64,000 nucleotides of DNA, taken from NCBI RefSeq assembly GCF_043678055.1, contig NZ_JBHEQA010000001.1, forward strand, positions 1,240,001 through 1,304,000. The letters are read 5' to 3'. Every line of letters starts with the position of its first letter. Within the stretch, counting starts at the first letter, position 1. Below the pieces are notes generated by a model that did no database searches, had not been told where the DNA came from, and was given only the letters and a program-made list of their open reading frames with translations. The DNA comes from Spongiimicrobium salis (GTDB taxonomy: Bacteria > Bacteroidota > Bacteroidia > Flavobacteriales > Flavobacteriaceae). Below, piece by piece: positions 18,345 through 26,434 of this stretch. The translations under genes and the position numbers were made by a program.

Positions 18345-18707
18345 ATGGTCCGTAAGTACATTCTTTTGTTAATTGTCCTATGTTATGGATGTTTTGAAAA
18401 AAATGAGGTAAATTCTTATGTTACTTTTAAAATAATAAACAGACTTACTAATGAGCCATGTTCATATGTTCAATATACTATACGGGAGTATGAAGATCAT
18501 ATGTATGCGTTAGCACATAGACATAAAGTTTCTGAAGGTTGCTCTAATAAAAATGGTGAGTTTTCTTTTAGAATGAAAAAGACTACATATTATGACCTTG
18601 AAATGGTAAATTGTGATCAATCTTTAAAATTTATTGGAATTAGAGCTGATACCCTTAATACTGAGCATACACTTATCATAAAGTGCAAACTTCTCAATAT
18701 CCCCTAG
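18345..18707 (+). CDS. Small lipoprotein, possible immunity protein
   Basis: 120 residues with a lipoprotein signal (LLLIVLCYGC, cysteine near residue 17). The mature part contains VTFKIINRLTNEPCSYVQYT and GCSNKNGEFSFRMKKTTYYDLEM, a short beta-sandwich pattern like a carboxypeptidase-regulatory-type domain. Four cysteines in the mature part may form disulfides. AT-rich, no recognised family. Located between fragments and REP-like repeats, so likely horizontally acquired. Confidence 0.65.
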   Translation: MVRKYILLLIVLCYGCFEKNEVNSYVTFKIINRLTNEPCSYVQYTIREYEDHMYALAHRHKVSEGCSNKNGEFSFRMKKTTYYDLEMVNCDQSLKFIGIRADTLNTEHTLIIKCKLLNIP

Positions 18708-18744
18708 AATTCCACGATAAAAACAAGCGATAACTGTTAAATTT

Positions 18745-18820
18745 TTAAGCGGCTTTCGCATCACGCTAGCGTGCCTCCCTGCTGTGCGAAGTATGCGACC
18801 TCCTACCCTCCATGAATGAG
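18745..18820 (+). repeat. REP-like palindromes upstream of the RAYT remnant
   Basis: Contains the perfect palindrome CACGCTAGCGTG and a TGCGAAGTATGCGACCTCC half-site, then CCATGAATGAG, the same trailing motif as CCATGAGTAAG at 17291 and CCATGAGTGAG at 17933. Confidence 0.55.
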
Positions 18821-19089
18821 AAAGTAAAAAAGAATGGTTGTTATGGATGTTTGAACGGGCCGGTAAAAAGAAAAGCAATGTTTCGAAATATCAATTTTGG
18901 CAACATCATAATAAACCCATTGAACTATGGAGCACCGAAGTAATCAAACAAAAAATGGATTATATTCATAAAAATCCTGTAGAGGCAGGTTTTGTGACCG
19001 AACCGATACAATGGAAGTATAGTAGTGCCCGAAATTTTAATGAGGATCACACTATTATGAAAATAGACAATATTAGTTTTTTAGGTTAG
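18820..19089 (+). pseudogene. C-terminal remnant of a REP-associated tyrosine transposase (RAYT)
   Basis: The frame reads KKEWLLWMFERAGKKKS, YQFWQHHNKPIELWS, then QKMDYIHKNPVEAGFV and WKYSSARNF, which are the conserved C-terminal signatures of Y1/IS200-like RAYT transposases of Bacteroidota. The catalytic N-terminal two-thirds (HUH motif and nucleophilic tyrosine) are missing: an in-frame stop stands at 18817 and REP-like repeats replace the upstream sequence. RAYTs mobilise REP palindromes, and this remnant sits among such palindromes. It cannot be active. Confidence 0.85.
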
Positions 19090-19108
19090 ATAATTCATTG
19101 CTAATGGA

Positions 19109-19140
19109 GGTGGCCACCAGTTGCAAACTGGCGGTAGCAA
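19109..19140 (-). repeat. REP-like palindrome (inverted copy)
   Basis: GGTGGCCACCAG, TTGCAAA, CTGGCGGTAGC is the reverse-complement counterpart of 17266-17300. It ends exactly where the coding remnant at 19141 begins. Confidence 0.7.
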
Positions 19141-19242
19141 GAAGAGAATTGGACTCCAGAAATAAGGAATCAATTTGAAGTTTTTATGAAAAAACATACT
19201 GGAATTGATGTAAATAATACGGGGTATAATCCCAATAAATAG
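19141..19242 (+). pseudogene. Truncated C-terminal tip of a polymorphic toxin
   Basis: A 33-codon frame with no start, beginning right at the REP-like repeat (in-frame stop at 19135): ENWTPEIRNQFEVFMKKHTG then IDVNNTGYNPNK and a TAG. Such tips, followed within about 10 bp by a small cytoplasmic gene, are the normal 3' end of RHS-type toxins with their immunity gene. Toxin identity cannot be told from 33 residues; the interpretation rests on context and the protein-like reading. Confidence 0.6.
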
Positions 19243-19251
19243 TAGGAAATA

Positions 19252-19656
19252 ATGGAATATCTGTTTAAACATAACATTGATGAAAAACTTCTTTATATAG
19301 ATGAAGAAAAATTATCTTGGGTTTTACAGTCCAGAAACAGAAAATATTATATTGAACAGTCTGATTATAGCATGTATCTCCTACCTCTTCTTGAAGATAA
19401 TTTCCTCGATTTTCAGCGTGATATTCCCAAAGAAAAAATGCAAAGATTCCCGTTGATATCTTTACTTAAATTCCCGTTGACTAACAAAATGGATTATTGG
19501 GGTTTTTTGGCCTTAGATTGGTTTAGAGATAGTAATTTAAATGAAGATTATCAAATAAAACTATGGGCCAATACCATTGATGTGCAATGGATGCCTCAAA
19601 AATTAAAACATAAATTTTGGAAAACTTTTAATATTAGGAGTTATAAGAAAACTTAG
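19252..19656 (+). CDS. Probable immunity protein (orphan)
   Basis: 134 residues, soluble, no signal peptide: MEYLFKHNIDEKLLYIDEEK, RNRKYYIEQSDYSMYLLPLL, WGFLALDWFRDSNLNEDYQ. It begins 9 bp after the stop of the truncated toxin tip, with AGGAAAT as a good ribosome-binding site, as immunity genes do. No family recognised. It would protect against a toxin whose gene body has been lost here. Confidence 0.6.
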   Translation: MEYLFKHNIDEKLLYIDEEKLSWVLQSRNRKYYIEQSDYSMYLLPLLEDNFLDFQRDIPKEKMQRFPLISLLKFPLTNKMDYWGFLALDWFRDSNLNEDYQIKLWANTIDVQWMPQKLKHKFWKTFNIRSYKKT

Positions 19657-19802
19657 CTGTAGACACATCAACGTATCTTGTCAATCAAAGAGAATGGCAT
19701 GCTTTAATAGGAAGTATCCATTACAGAAATGAAGCAGGCAGACCTTGCTCTGTGAAGTTTGTAACTTCGCACGGCCAAAAAACCCAAAAAAATGTACAAT
19801 AA
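19657..19802 (+). pseudogene. Startless coding fragment running into a REP-like repeat
   Basis: Directly after the immunity-like gene the next frame reads VDTSTYLVNQREWHALIGS and IHYRNEAGRP before entering the palindrome at 19743-19776, ending at a TAA at 19800 inside the next gene. There is no start codon of its own. The protein-like composition up to GRP suggests the end of a lost gene joined to the repeat. Weak evidence. Confidence 0.4.
19743..19776 (+). repeat. REP-like palindrome (CTTCGCAC type)
   Basis: CTCTGTGAAGTT, TGT, AACTTCGCACGG is a near-perfect palindrome of the same family as 60089-60110 (arms TGCGAAGTT / AACTTCGCA). Confidence 0.65.
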
Positions 19803-20112
19803 AAGAATACGAGTTTACTTAATGTTAATTGTTTTGATATCAATTTTACATGTTTGCACATATTTTTTCGTTTTATTTGGTGGAATTGGAGGTGAATCTC
19901 CCTCCCAAGAGGCAACTATAAGAAATACATCTTTAAATTACTTAATTGGTTTTCCTACTTCTATGTTTAGAAATGGGTTTCCATTATTTTTATCAAATAG
20001 CGACATAGAAAATATTCCTAATATCTCTTTAATGGTATTAAACATTTGTTTTCAATCAGCCATTATAATGAAGCTATACTTTTTATTTTCCTATTTAAAA
20101 ACTAAAAAATAA
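19792..20112 (+). CDS. Orphan small membrane protein, possible immunity protein
   Basis: 106 residues with two or three membrane helices (VYLMLIVLISILHVCTYFFV at the N-terminus; ISLMVLNICFQSAIIMKLYF near the end) and a polar loop (GGESPSQEATIRNTSLN). Many polymorphic-toxin immunity proteins against membrane-acting toxins look like this, but no family is recognised. It starts just after a REP-like palindrome and is strongly AT-rich. Confidence 0.55.
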   Translation: MYNKRIRVYLMLIVLISILHVCTYFFVLFGGIGGESPSQEATIRNTSLNYLIGFPTSMFRNGFPLFLSNSDIENIPNISLMVLNICFQSAIIMKLYFLFSYLKTKK

Positions 20113-20144
20113 ATCATTGAAGAAAATAATATGCTTCCGTTTTA

Positions 20145-20230
20145 CCGCTGTACGAAGTTTACACCCTGAACCAGCACATGAATTTACTCGTGCGTACCAA
20201 TTCAAACTAATGAATGATCTAGTAAAATAA
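20145..20230 (+). pseudogene. Second truncated C-terminal toxin tip
   Basis: After a REP-like half-site (CTGTACGAAGTTT, 20148-20160) the frame reads PEPAHEFTRAYQFKLMNDLV then K and TAA at 20228. It has no start codon and lies 41 bp before the next small exported gene, the same repeat-tip-small gene order as at 19110-19656. Confidence 0.45.
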
Positions 20231-20271
20231 GACTAAGATCAATTTTATCTAAAAAATTTAACTATCATGAA

Positions 20272-20673
20272 ATGAATCACATCAGAACACTAATCTTATT
20301 AGGGTTTTACTTTTCTTGTTTTTCATGTAAAACCTCGGATAAAAGCATAAGGCCCTATTTAAGTTCAAATCCATTAAAATTAAAAGTGGTGATTGAAAAT
20401 GTACATTTATCTCCTCCGGGCTGCGGAATCAATTCGTTTGCGGGACTATATAAAGCAAAAGTAATACCCAACAGTCAAATCTATAGCGATAACATTCTTA
20501 TATATGTAATTTGTAAAGAAGGATATCAAATCTTGGATAGTGAACTATACGTGGTATTGGACTCTAATTTGGAGGAAATCAAAAATTGCAATGTTGTAGA
20601 CTTTTCAAACACCAGTAAAATTGAAAAACTGAAGTTGCCAAAGTATGTTTTAAAAAGGTTAACTAATTTTTAG
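20272..20673 (+). CDS. Small lipoprotein, possible immunity protein
   Basis: 133 residues with a lipoprotein signal (LLGFYFSCFSC, then KTSDKS). The mature part has VVIENVHLSPPGCGINSFAG and VIPNSQIYSDNILIYVICKE, suggestive of a beta-rich periplasmic protein. An ATG at 20267 leads into an immediate stop, so 20272 is the usable start. No family recognised. It follows a startless coding tip, suggesting a toxin/immunity origin. Confidence 0.6.
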   Translation: MNHIRTLILLGFYFSCFSCKTSDKSIRPYLSSNPLKLKVVIENVHLSPPGCGINSFAGLYKAKVIPNSQIYSDNILIYVICKEGYQILDSELYVVLDSNLEEIKNCNVVDFSNTSKIEKLKLPKYVLKRLTNF

Positions 20674-20688
20674 AAAATATCGCCAATG

Positions 20689-20790
20689 CTGTGCGAAGTC
20701 GTAGACTTCGTGAAAAGTTTGCAACTTAGCACCTATAAAGAGTGACGACAAAAATGAAAAACTACGAAGTTACAAACTTCACAAAGTGAG
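20689..20790 (+). repeat. Cluster of three REP-like palindromes
   Basis: Three imperfect palindromes in a row: TGCGAAGTCGTAGACTTCGT, AAAGTTTGCAACTTAGCAC and ACGAAGTTACAAACTTCAC. No coding sequence between them. Confidence 0.6.
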
Positions 20791-20815
20791 CACAGACAGA
20801 AAGCTTGAACTTCAC

Positions 20816-20926
20816 AACATACCCTTTCAAACCTCAGTCCTCTTCCCTAATTCCTTAAAAAACACCCCTAAAGTCCCCTCAAGGGGACATCCTTATTCTT
20901 TGTACCTTCGTATAAAAACCAAAATC
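20816..20926 (+). promoter_or_regulatory. Upstream region of the DUF6503-like gene with the CCCCTCAAGGGG repeat
   Basis: Contains a copy of the AACACCCCTAAAGTCCCCTC repeat (20826-20889) and the -7-like TACCTTCG at 20904-20911, 15 bp before the ATG. The whole block including the -7 element is duplicated at 17447-17558. Confidence 0.5.
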
Positions 20927-21652
20927 ATGTTACGAAAACCACTACTTCTCCTCTTCTTTTTAGCTATCGCTCCTATCAGCATCGCCCAAGAATTGACAGG
21001 ACCTCAACTTTTGGATAAAGCCATTGCCCACCACGATCCCAACGGAATTTGGAAAAATTTTCAAGGTAACCTTAGGGTGACGATGCAGACTCCGGATAGA
21101 AGCGATCGCATCAGCGCGATCCATATGGATTTCCCTAAACAATACTTTCAATTGGAAGCCACCCGGGATTCCATTAGTACGGGCTATACTTTGAGCGGAA
21201 AAGAATGTAGCGTGTTCCTAAATGGTCTTACGGAAGTTTCAGCCGCGGATAAAAAGAAATATCGGCTGGATTGTGAACGAGGACAGTTCATGAAAAACTA
21301 TTATACCTATCTCTATGGCCTGCCCATGAAATTAAAAGACCCTGGGACTATTTTAGATGAAAAGGTACAGAGCAAAACCTTTAAGGGAAAAGAATATGTA
21401 GTGCTCAAAGCTTCTTATGATGAAGCTGTGGGAAAAGATGTATGGTATTTTTATTTTGATCCAAAAACCTATGCTTTGGAAGTCTATCAGTTTTACCATG
21501 ACGAGGCCAAAAATGATGGGGAATACATTATATTGAGTGGAACCGAAGACATTCAAGGTATAAAAATGCCCAAAACCCGAGCTTGGTATTACAACAGCAA
21601 TGATAAATACCTCGGAACAGATATTTTATCAAAGGGTGGTAGAGGTCAATAA
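20927..21652 (+). CDS. Exported DUF6503-like protein
   Basis: 241 residues from ATG 20927 with a signal peptide (LLLLFFLAIAPISIAQ). The mature protein reads ELTGPQLLDKAIAHHDPNGI, RDSISTGYTLSGKECSVFLN, YTYLYGLPMKLKDPGTIL, VWYFYFDPKTYALEVYQF; this is a common flavobacterial secreted family that I believe is DUF6503, resembling the lipoprotein-carrier LolA-like fold. Function unknown. A longer in-frame start at 20786 would translate the repeat sequence and is unlikely. Its promoter and first codons are duplicated 3.36 kb upstream, so this locus has been rearranged. Confidence 0.8.
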   Translation: MLRKPLLLLFFLAIAPISIAQELTGPQLLDKAIAHHDPNGIWKNFQGNLRVTMQTPDRSDRISAIHMDFPKQYFQLEATRDSISTGYTLSGKECSVFLNGLTEVSAADKKKYRLDCERGQFMKNYYTYLYGLPMKLKDPGTILDEKVQSKTFKGKEYVVLKASYDEAVGKDVWYFYFDPKTYALEVYQFYHDEAKNDGEYIILSGTEDIQGIKMPKTRAWYYNSNDKYLGTDILSKGGRGQ

Positions 21653-21693
21653 CATTATAATATTTTGAATTGCGATAGTATTTCTTCGCGGAG

Positions 21694-21817
21694 TCAGTTC
21701 GAGTATTTTTCGGAATATTATGGAGAAAAATGTATCGAGAACCGTTTATGACCTCAAACTGTTCTCGATACATTTGATTTTTGAATCTGCTATTCCAAAA
21801 TCAAACACTCGAACTGA
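21694..21817. repeat. Nested inverted repeat (TCAGTTCGAGT / GTATCGAGAAC family)
   Basis: Outer arms TCAGTTCGAGT (21694-21704) and ACTCGAACTGA (21807-21817); inner arms AAATGTATCGAGAAC (21728-21742) and GTTCTCGATACATTT (21761-21775), both perfect. The same architecture recurs at 59829-59960. It could form a cruciform or a two-tier RNA hairpin. No ORF inside. Confidence 0.85.
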
Positions 21818-21832
21818 CAATTGAAACTATAC

Positions 21833-22135
21833 TGTGCGAAGTCTGTGACTTCGTACCGGCAATGAATAGGCCATTACACTAGGAACTGCGAAACTGGAAT
21901 CCTATAACACACCTCTCAAACCTCATTCCTCTACTCTAATCCCTTAAGAACACCCCTATGGTCCCCTCAAGGGGACAATTCCTTGTAAGATTATGTCAGT
22001 TCGAGGGTTTCTTGATGAGCGCAGGGAAATCAAAAATGTATTGAGAAGTATTTTTCAAATTATCAACTGGTTCCCGATCCTGTCTGACGGTAGGTAGGTG
22101 GGCCATTCTCGACTGCGCTTGAATGGACAATACAA
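21833..22135. repeat. Dispersed repeat block: REP-like, CCCCTCAAGGGG and TCGAG-type pieces
   Basis: Gene-free stretch. It holds a REP-like palindrome (TGCGAAGTCTGTGACTTCGT, 21835-21854), a copy of the CCCCTCAAGGGG element (21915-21977), a partial TCAGTTCGAGGGTTTCTTGA unit from 21994, a CTGTCTGACGGTAGGTAGG piece at 22081-22099 and CTCGACTGCGCTTGAATG at 22109. The same pieces occur in the same kind of order at 57.8-58.5 kb. Confidence 0.75.
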
Positions 22136-22140
22136 AAATC

Positions 22141-22182
22141 AAAAAAAGGGAGATTTCGTTTGTACGAAACCTCCCTTTTTTC
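22141..22182 (-). terminator. Terminator of the metalloprotease gene (bidirectional hairpin)
   Basis: AAAAAAGGGAGATTTCG and CGAAACCTCCCTTTTTT pair with one G-U/mismatch; T tracts on both strands make it usable in both directions. Confidence 0.85.
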
Positions 22183-22198
22183 TCAAGTTGCTATTATC

Positions 22199-24688
22199 CT
22201 ATTTAGGATCTAACAGCTGATCGATCCTTGCGATTGCATCCTCATAATGGTATCTAGTCACCGTATTGACACCTCCTTTGGCGGTGCGCAACCGACTTCG
22301 TAAACTTTTCAATTCCCCGCGTACTAAAGCACGAACATCCGAAGTACTTACATTATATACAAATGTACCTTCAAAGCCTGGTCTACTAAAACGGTTTCTT
22401 GGTCCGTTATTGGTCATCAAAAAGGCCATACGGTCCAAATACGAACGCTGTAGATTTCTTCGGTAAATATCTACATTACCTCCACGGGAAGCTTCGCTCC
22501 ACACTCCTGTTCGCAAATCACGAAGCATTTCCAAACCACTATAGTAGCTGGTATTGGTGGTCTCGGCATCCAACAATCTCCCAATACGGTCAAAAGTGAG
22601 CAAACTATTTAAATAACGGGTTTGTACGCGACGCAGGCGCTCAAAATAACCGGCATGATCAATATTTTGAAGAATGGATGGGTCGATCAACCACTCTGGC
22701 GTATCAAAAATATTTCGTTGTAGCCAACGCATGGATTTCTTCTGTAAGGCCTTGTCTACATGGGTGTAGATACTTCCTCCTTGGGAAGGCATTTTAATAT
22801 TTTCATACACACCCCCAATATTGGTCACCACATGGCCTACATAACGGCTGTAGACGCCTAATAACTCTCCGTACAATTCTTCCAAATCTTGGTAATTATT
22901 AGTTGCAGTCGAAGTCCAAGCCGGAAGGTTCTTGGCAACGTATTTTAAATTCTTAATTCCATAATCACTGGCAGCGATAGCATCGTCCCCAATACATTCC
23001 GTTTGGGATTGTGGGTCAAAACGACTGCTTTGACGTCCAAATTTATATTTGGCATCTCCGGCCTTTTCCATAATCCATTGGTTCAAGGTTGCTTTTTCGG
23101 CTTCTGCAGAATTGGCATTGGGAATCACACGATAGCCCCAATTGGTCGCATAATGATCATAAGGTCCCATTTGACGTATAAATCGGATGTTCTGATCCCC
23201 AGGTTGGGCAATATAATTGTAGCGGGCATAATCCATAAGGCTTGCCGCGATACCATTTTCTTGCGTAAAATCGCCATCTCTATACGATTCTACCGGATAG
23301 GCAAAACTGGCCGCCATATTATGTGGAAAACCAAGGGCGTGTCCTACTTCATGGGCAATGACCATCCGCATCATCTCGCCAATATCTTCTGCAGGCGTAT
23401 CTAAGGTACGTGCATTGGGGTTAGCAGCTCCGGTTTCCAATAAATAACGGTTTCTATAACTACGTAGGTGGTTATGGTACCAAATGATATCGCTTTCAAT
23501 AATTTCTCCACTTCGTGGGTCCGAGACACTGGGTCCAACCGCATTCCTTGTGGTGCTTGCCACATAACGTACCACGGAATACCGAATGTCTTCCGGGCTA
23601 AACTCAGGATCTTCCTCCGGGGTAGGCGCATCTTTGGCAAGGATGGCATTTTTAAATCCGGCAGTTTCAAAAGGCTTTTGCCAATCTTCTATCCCTTGTT
23701 TGATGTATTCTTTTAAATTTTCTGGTGTTCCCGGGTCTAGATAATATACAATAGGCTTCACAGGTTCTACCAATTCCCCCCTGGCATAGGCCGCCGGATC
23801 CTTGGGCTCCAAACGCCAACGGCGGATATAGGTCTTCTGATCCGCTTTTAAAGCTTCACTCCCATAATCAAACTGACTTACCGTAAAGAATCCTACCCTA
23901 GGGTCATAAAGACGGGGTTGCATCGGTTCCTCCGGCAATAAGATCATGGACTGATTCATCTGCAAACTAATGGATTGCGAAGCTCTTTGGGAAGGTGGCT
24001 CTATAGCAATATAGGTGAAGTCTTGTTTTACTTCAATATTTTCAGGAAAACTTTTTACACTATTGATAAAACTGCGTGAGGCATCTAAACGACGTACTTT
24101 GTACTGCGTACGCAATCGGGCAGGGAGTCCACTAATGGCTACCACATCTGTTGAGAAAAGTTTGGTTACATCAATGACCACCGCGGTTGAATCTGCATTA
24201 AAAGCTTTAATATCAAAAGCAAAAAGGGTAGGCTCATAGTTGTTTACCTTTACCGAATTGCTTATCGCCTTGGTACTATCTGCAACGTTCGTATAGGATT
24301 TTATTTTCAAGAGTATCTTGTTCTGGTACCGTTTCCAATGCACTACTTGCTCATTGGTTTTGGTACCTGCATTGAAAAAACCTCCCCCAAGACCTGTAGG
24401 AATCTGGGAAATACGGCTCACCCAAAGCATATCTTTTTCCAAACGATTGAAGGGAATTTCATAGAAATAGGAATCGGATATTTTATGCACATCAAAAACG
24501 CCCTGATCGGATACCGCATCTTTTGTAATCACCTCACTGTATTTTTTTATCCCCCCTTTTTTTGGTTTTTTGGGTTTTGCTACCTGAGTCGTTGTTGCTT
24601 TTCCTTTTTTCTTCTTTCGTTTCTGAGCTGTTGTTGCCGTTATACTAAAAAAGATAGCCAATAGGCTTAAAAAGACCATTTTTCTCAT
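22199..24688 (-). CDS. Secreted zinc-dependent metalloprotease (DUF5117/DUF5118 type)
   Basis: 829 residues with a signal peptide (LAIFFSITATTAQ) and a lysine-rich KRKKKKGKATTTQ start of the mature chain. The zinc site is complete: HEVGHALGFPH with ligands H446, H450 and H456 and catalytic E447, the extended HExxHxxGxxH of metzincins. N-terminal DUF5118/DUF5117-like regions (LWVSRISQIPTGLGGGFFNAG, VDVTKLFSTDV) precede it, and a DUF4953-like stretch surrounds the site. These proteins are widespread in Bacteroidota and probably act in the periplasm or outside the cell; substrates are unknown. Single gene on the minus strand. Confidence 0.9.
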   Translation of the reverse strand: MRKMVFLSLLAIFFSITATTAQKRKKKKGKATTTQVAKPKKPKKGGIKKYSEVITKDAVSDQGVFDVHKISDSYFYEIPFNRLEKDMLWVSRISQIPTGLGGGFFNAGTKTNEQVVHWKRYQNKILLKIKSYTNVADSTKAISNSVKVNNYEPTLFAFDIKAFNADSTAVVIDVTKLFSTDVVAISGLPARLRTQYKVRRLDASRSFINSVKSFPENIEVKQDFTYIAIEPPSQRASQSISLQMNQSMILLPEEPMQPRLYDPRVGFFTVSQFDYGSEALKADQKTYIRRWRLEPKDPAAYARGELVEPVKPIVYYLDPGTPENLKEYIKQGIEDWQKPFETAGFKNAILAKDAPTPEEDPEFSPEDIRYSVVRYVASTTRNAVGPSVSDPRSGEIIESDIIWYHNHLRSYRNRYLLETGAANPNARTLDTPAEDIGEMMRMVIAHEVGHALGFPHNMAASFAYPVESYRDGDFTQENGIAASLMDYARYNYIAQPGDQNIRFIRQMGPYDHYATNWGYRVIPNANSAEAEKATLNQWIMEKAGDAKYKFGRQSSRFDPQSQTECIGDDAIAASDYGIKNLKYVAKNLPAWTSTATNNYQDLEELYGELLGVYSRYVGHVVTNIGGVYENIKMPSQGGSIYTHVDKALQKKSMRWLQRNIFDTPEWLIDPSILQNIDHAGYFERLRRVQTRYLNSLLTFDRIGRLLDAETTNTSYYSGLEMLRDLRTGVWSEASRGGNVDIYRRNLQRSYLDRMAFLMTNNGPRNRFSRPGFEGTFVYNVSTSDVRALVRGELKSLRSRLRTAKGGVNTVTRYHYEDAIARIDQLLDPK

Positions 24689-24817
24689 ACCTGTCCTGCT
24701 GTTTTTTGGTTGTTCCGCCGAAAGTAATGATAAGTGAAAAGTCGGTCCCCTTTTTTAAATCAACATTAACATTTTTTTAGGGAACAGGGATAAATCTAGG
24801 GCATTTGGTAAAATACC

Positions 24818-26278
24818 TTATCGGTGCACCAGGTCCAGAATAGTCTTATAGAGGCTTTTACCTTCCATTTTTGCTTTTAACCAAGCATAAAAACTCATGA
24901 CAAAAACATCTTCTCTTTCGGTTTCTTTCCAAGTGATGGATTCCTCAACGCCTTGTCTAAATTCTTCAGAGGTAACCTCATCTGGTTTTTCATAATAGGC
25001 AGCTACAAGTGTCATAAAGACCAATACCCTAGTTTCTTTGATTTCCTTCAAAGGTGCAGCAAATTTTTGTTTGAATCGTTTTAAGCGAATCAACACCAAA
25101 TCCAGCTTGTCCAATTCAATGAATAACAAGAGTTCCAAGATATTCTTTTTCAACACCCATATCCATCCCATTTTCTTTTCATACCAACCGTCACTATGAT
25201 TCATTTTTTTCAAAATGGTATAGGCCGATGAAAAATCCTCTTGTTGAAAAAAGAACAACAATAGGGTAAATCGTATCTCCAGGGAATCTTTACGGGACCA
25301 TTCCAACAATTGAATGGCCTGTTCAAATTTCCCGGTATAGTTAAGGTTTAAGGCTTTGATCAAGGTCAATTTTTCCAAAAAGCGTTTGTAATAAAAACGC
25401 TTGTTTCGATCCATTTCCACTTCCATATGACGTACAAAGGACTTAGAGGTCTCAAAAGCCCTATTCCTAAAATTGGTCACGGCCATGAGGTGTAGTATTT
25501 CAATATGGTAGAAACGATGTTTATCTGCCATACTTTCTTTTTCCTTGATCATGGCATACATCTCAAACATAAAGGGTGAAATCACGTGATAGTCGTTCTG
25601 CAATTTGGCCGCAGTTGTGGTAATGTTCATGAGTTGGAATAACGACTTATAGGTCAGGGTATGATGTATTTCAATATGAAAATCGGCAAAAACCTTCTTT
25701 ATAATGGTATTGGCCGATTTTGTTTGCTCCTTTTTCAAACGTTCTTTGATCGTTGCATACGCCATGTTCAATTGATGCTCCTGCAGATAGCGCTTCCCAT
25801 TCGCATTGGCCGCTTCAATGACGGCGGAGAGATCCATTGCAGGATGAAGATGTGCATATTGAATTTTAGTGTGATAGATCTCGTTTAAAATGGCATATAG
25901 ATCATACCGATAGGCATTTCGTTCTGCCTTGGACAGGGTTTTAAACGCAATGGTATACTGGGCTCTTTCAAAAAAAATACGACTGGCCAGCAGCAATTTT
26001 AGAATGTCCAATTCTTCAGAACTTTCTCCCGCAAAACTTTCGGAGGCCACAAAATCCACTAAGCTATCCTGCAACCGCTTGCACAGGGCATGATAGGCAT
26101 TTCTAGAAGGTTTTCCATACAGTTGCACGTCCAAATCCTTGGTTTTTCCACTCGCTATACATTTAAACAAGCTACTGTTTTTGGTATCCCCCCTTCGATT
26201 TTTTCGTTTTAAATAGTTCAAAAAAGCGGTCTTCTCTTCTTTGGACAAGGAATGTACAATAGCGTATAAATCTTTCAT
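24818..26278 (-). CDS. Hypothetical helical repeat protein (cytoplasmic)
   Basis: 486 residues, no signal peptide or membrane helix, almost entirely alpha-helical: KDLYAIVHSLSKEEKTAFLN, a middle with TPR-like helix pairs (ILNEIYHTKIQYAHLHP, FEQAIQLLEWSRKDSLEIRF, FSSAYTILKKMNHSDG) and a C-terminal EEFRQGVEESITWKETERED. I know similar unnamed proteins in Flavobacteriaceae but no function. Probably a scaffold by its fold. Monocistronic. Confidence 0.75.
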   Translation of the reverse strand: MKDLYAIVHSLSKEEKTAFLNYLKRKNRRGDTKNSSLFKCIASGKTKDLDVQLYGKPSRNAYHALCKRLQDSLVDFVASESFAGESSEELDILKLLLASRIFFERAQYTIAFKTLSKAERNAYRYDLYAILNEIYHTKIQYAHLHPAMDLSAVIEAANANGKRYLQEHQLNMAYATIKERLKKEQTKSANTIIKKVFADFHIEIHHTLTYKSLFQLMNITTTAAKLQNDYHVISPFMFEMYAMIKEKESMADKHRFYHIEILHLMAVTNFRNRAFETSKSFVRHMEVEMDRNKRFYYKRFLEKLTLIKALNLNYTGKFEQAIQLLEWSRKDSLEIRFTLLLFFFQQEDFSSAYTILKKMNHSDGWYEKKMGWIWVLKKNILELLLFIELDKLDLVLIRLKRFKQKFAAPLKEIKETRVLVFMTLVAAYYEKPDEVTSEEFRQGVEESITWKETEREDVFVMSFYAWLKAKMEGKSLYKTILDLVHR

Positions 26279-26434
26279 TTAATCATAAGTAACAAGTTAA
26301 AAATAGGCAATAAATTAGGAGAAAACTACAAAAATGACTGAATTAAATCATAAGTTTCTATTGAAAATTAGATTTCAGCCTTTATGAAAAACCAGCAAAT
26401 TTGAATCGTATTTAACATCAAAAACCATACGATT

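Noticed and set aside
20786..20926. An N-terminal extension of the DUF6503-like protein from 20786
   Set aside because: The extra residues would translate the dispersed repeat and bypass the signal peptide; the ATG at 20927 starts a normal signal peptide.
17234..22135. An integrated phage or integrative element with attachment sites
   Set aside because: No integrase, phage or conjugation gene and no tRNA-derived direct repeat; the long direct duplication is a gene start, not an att site.
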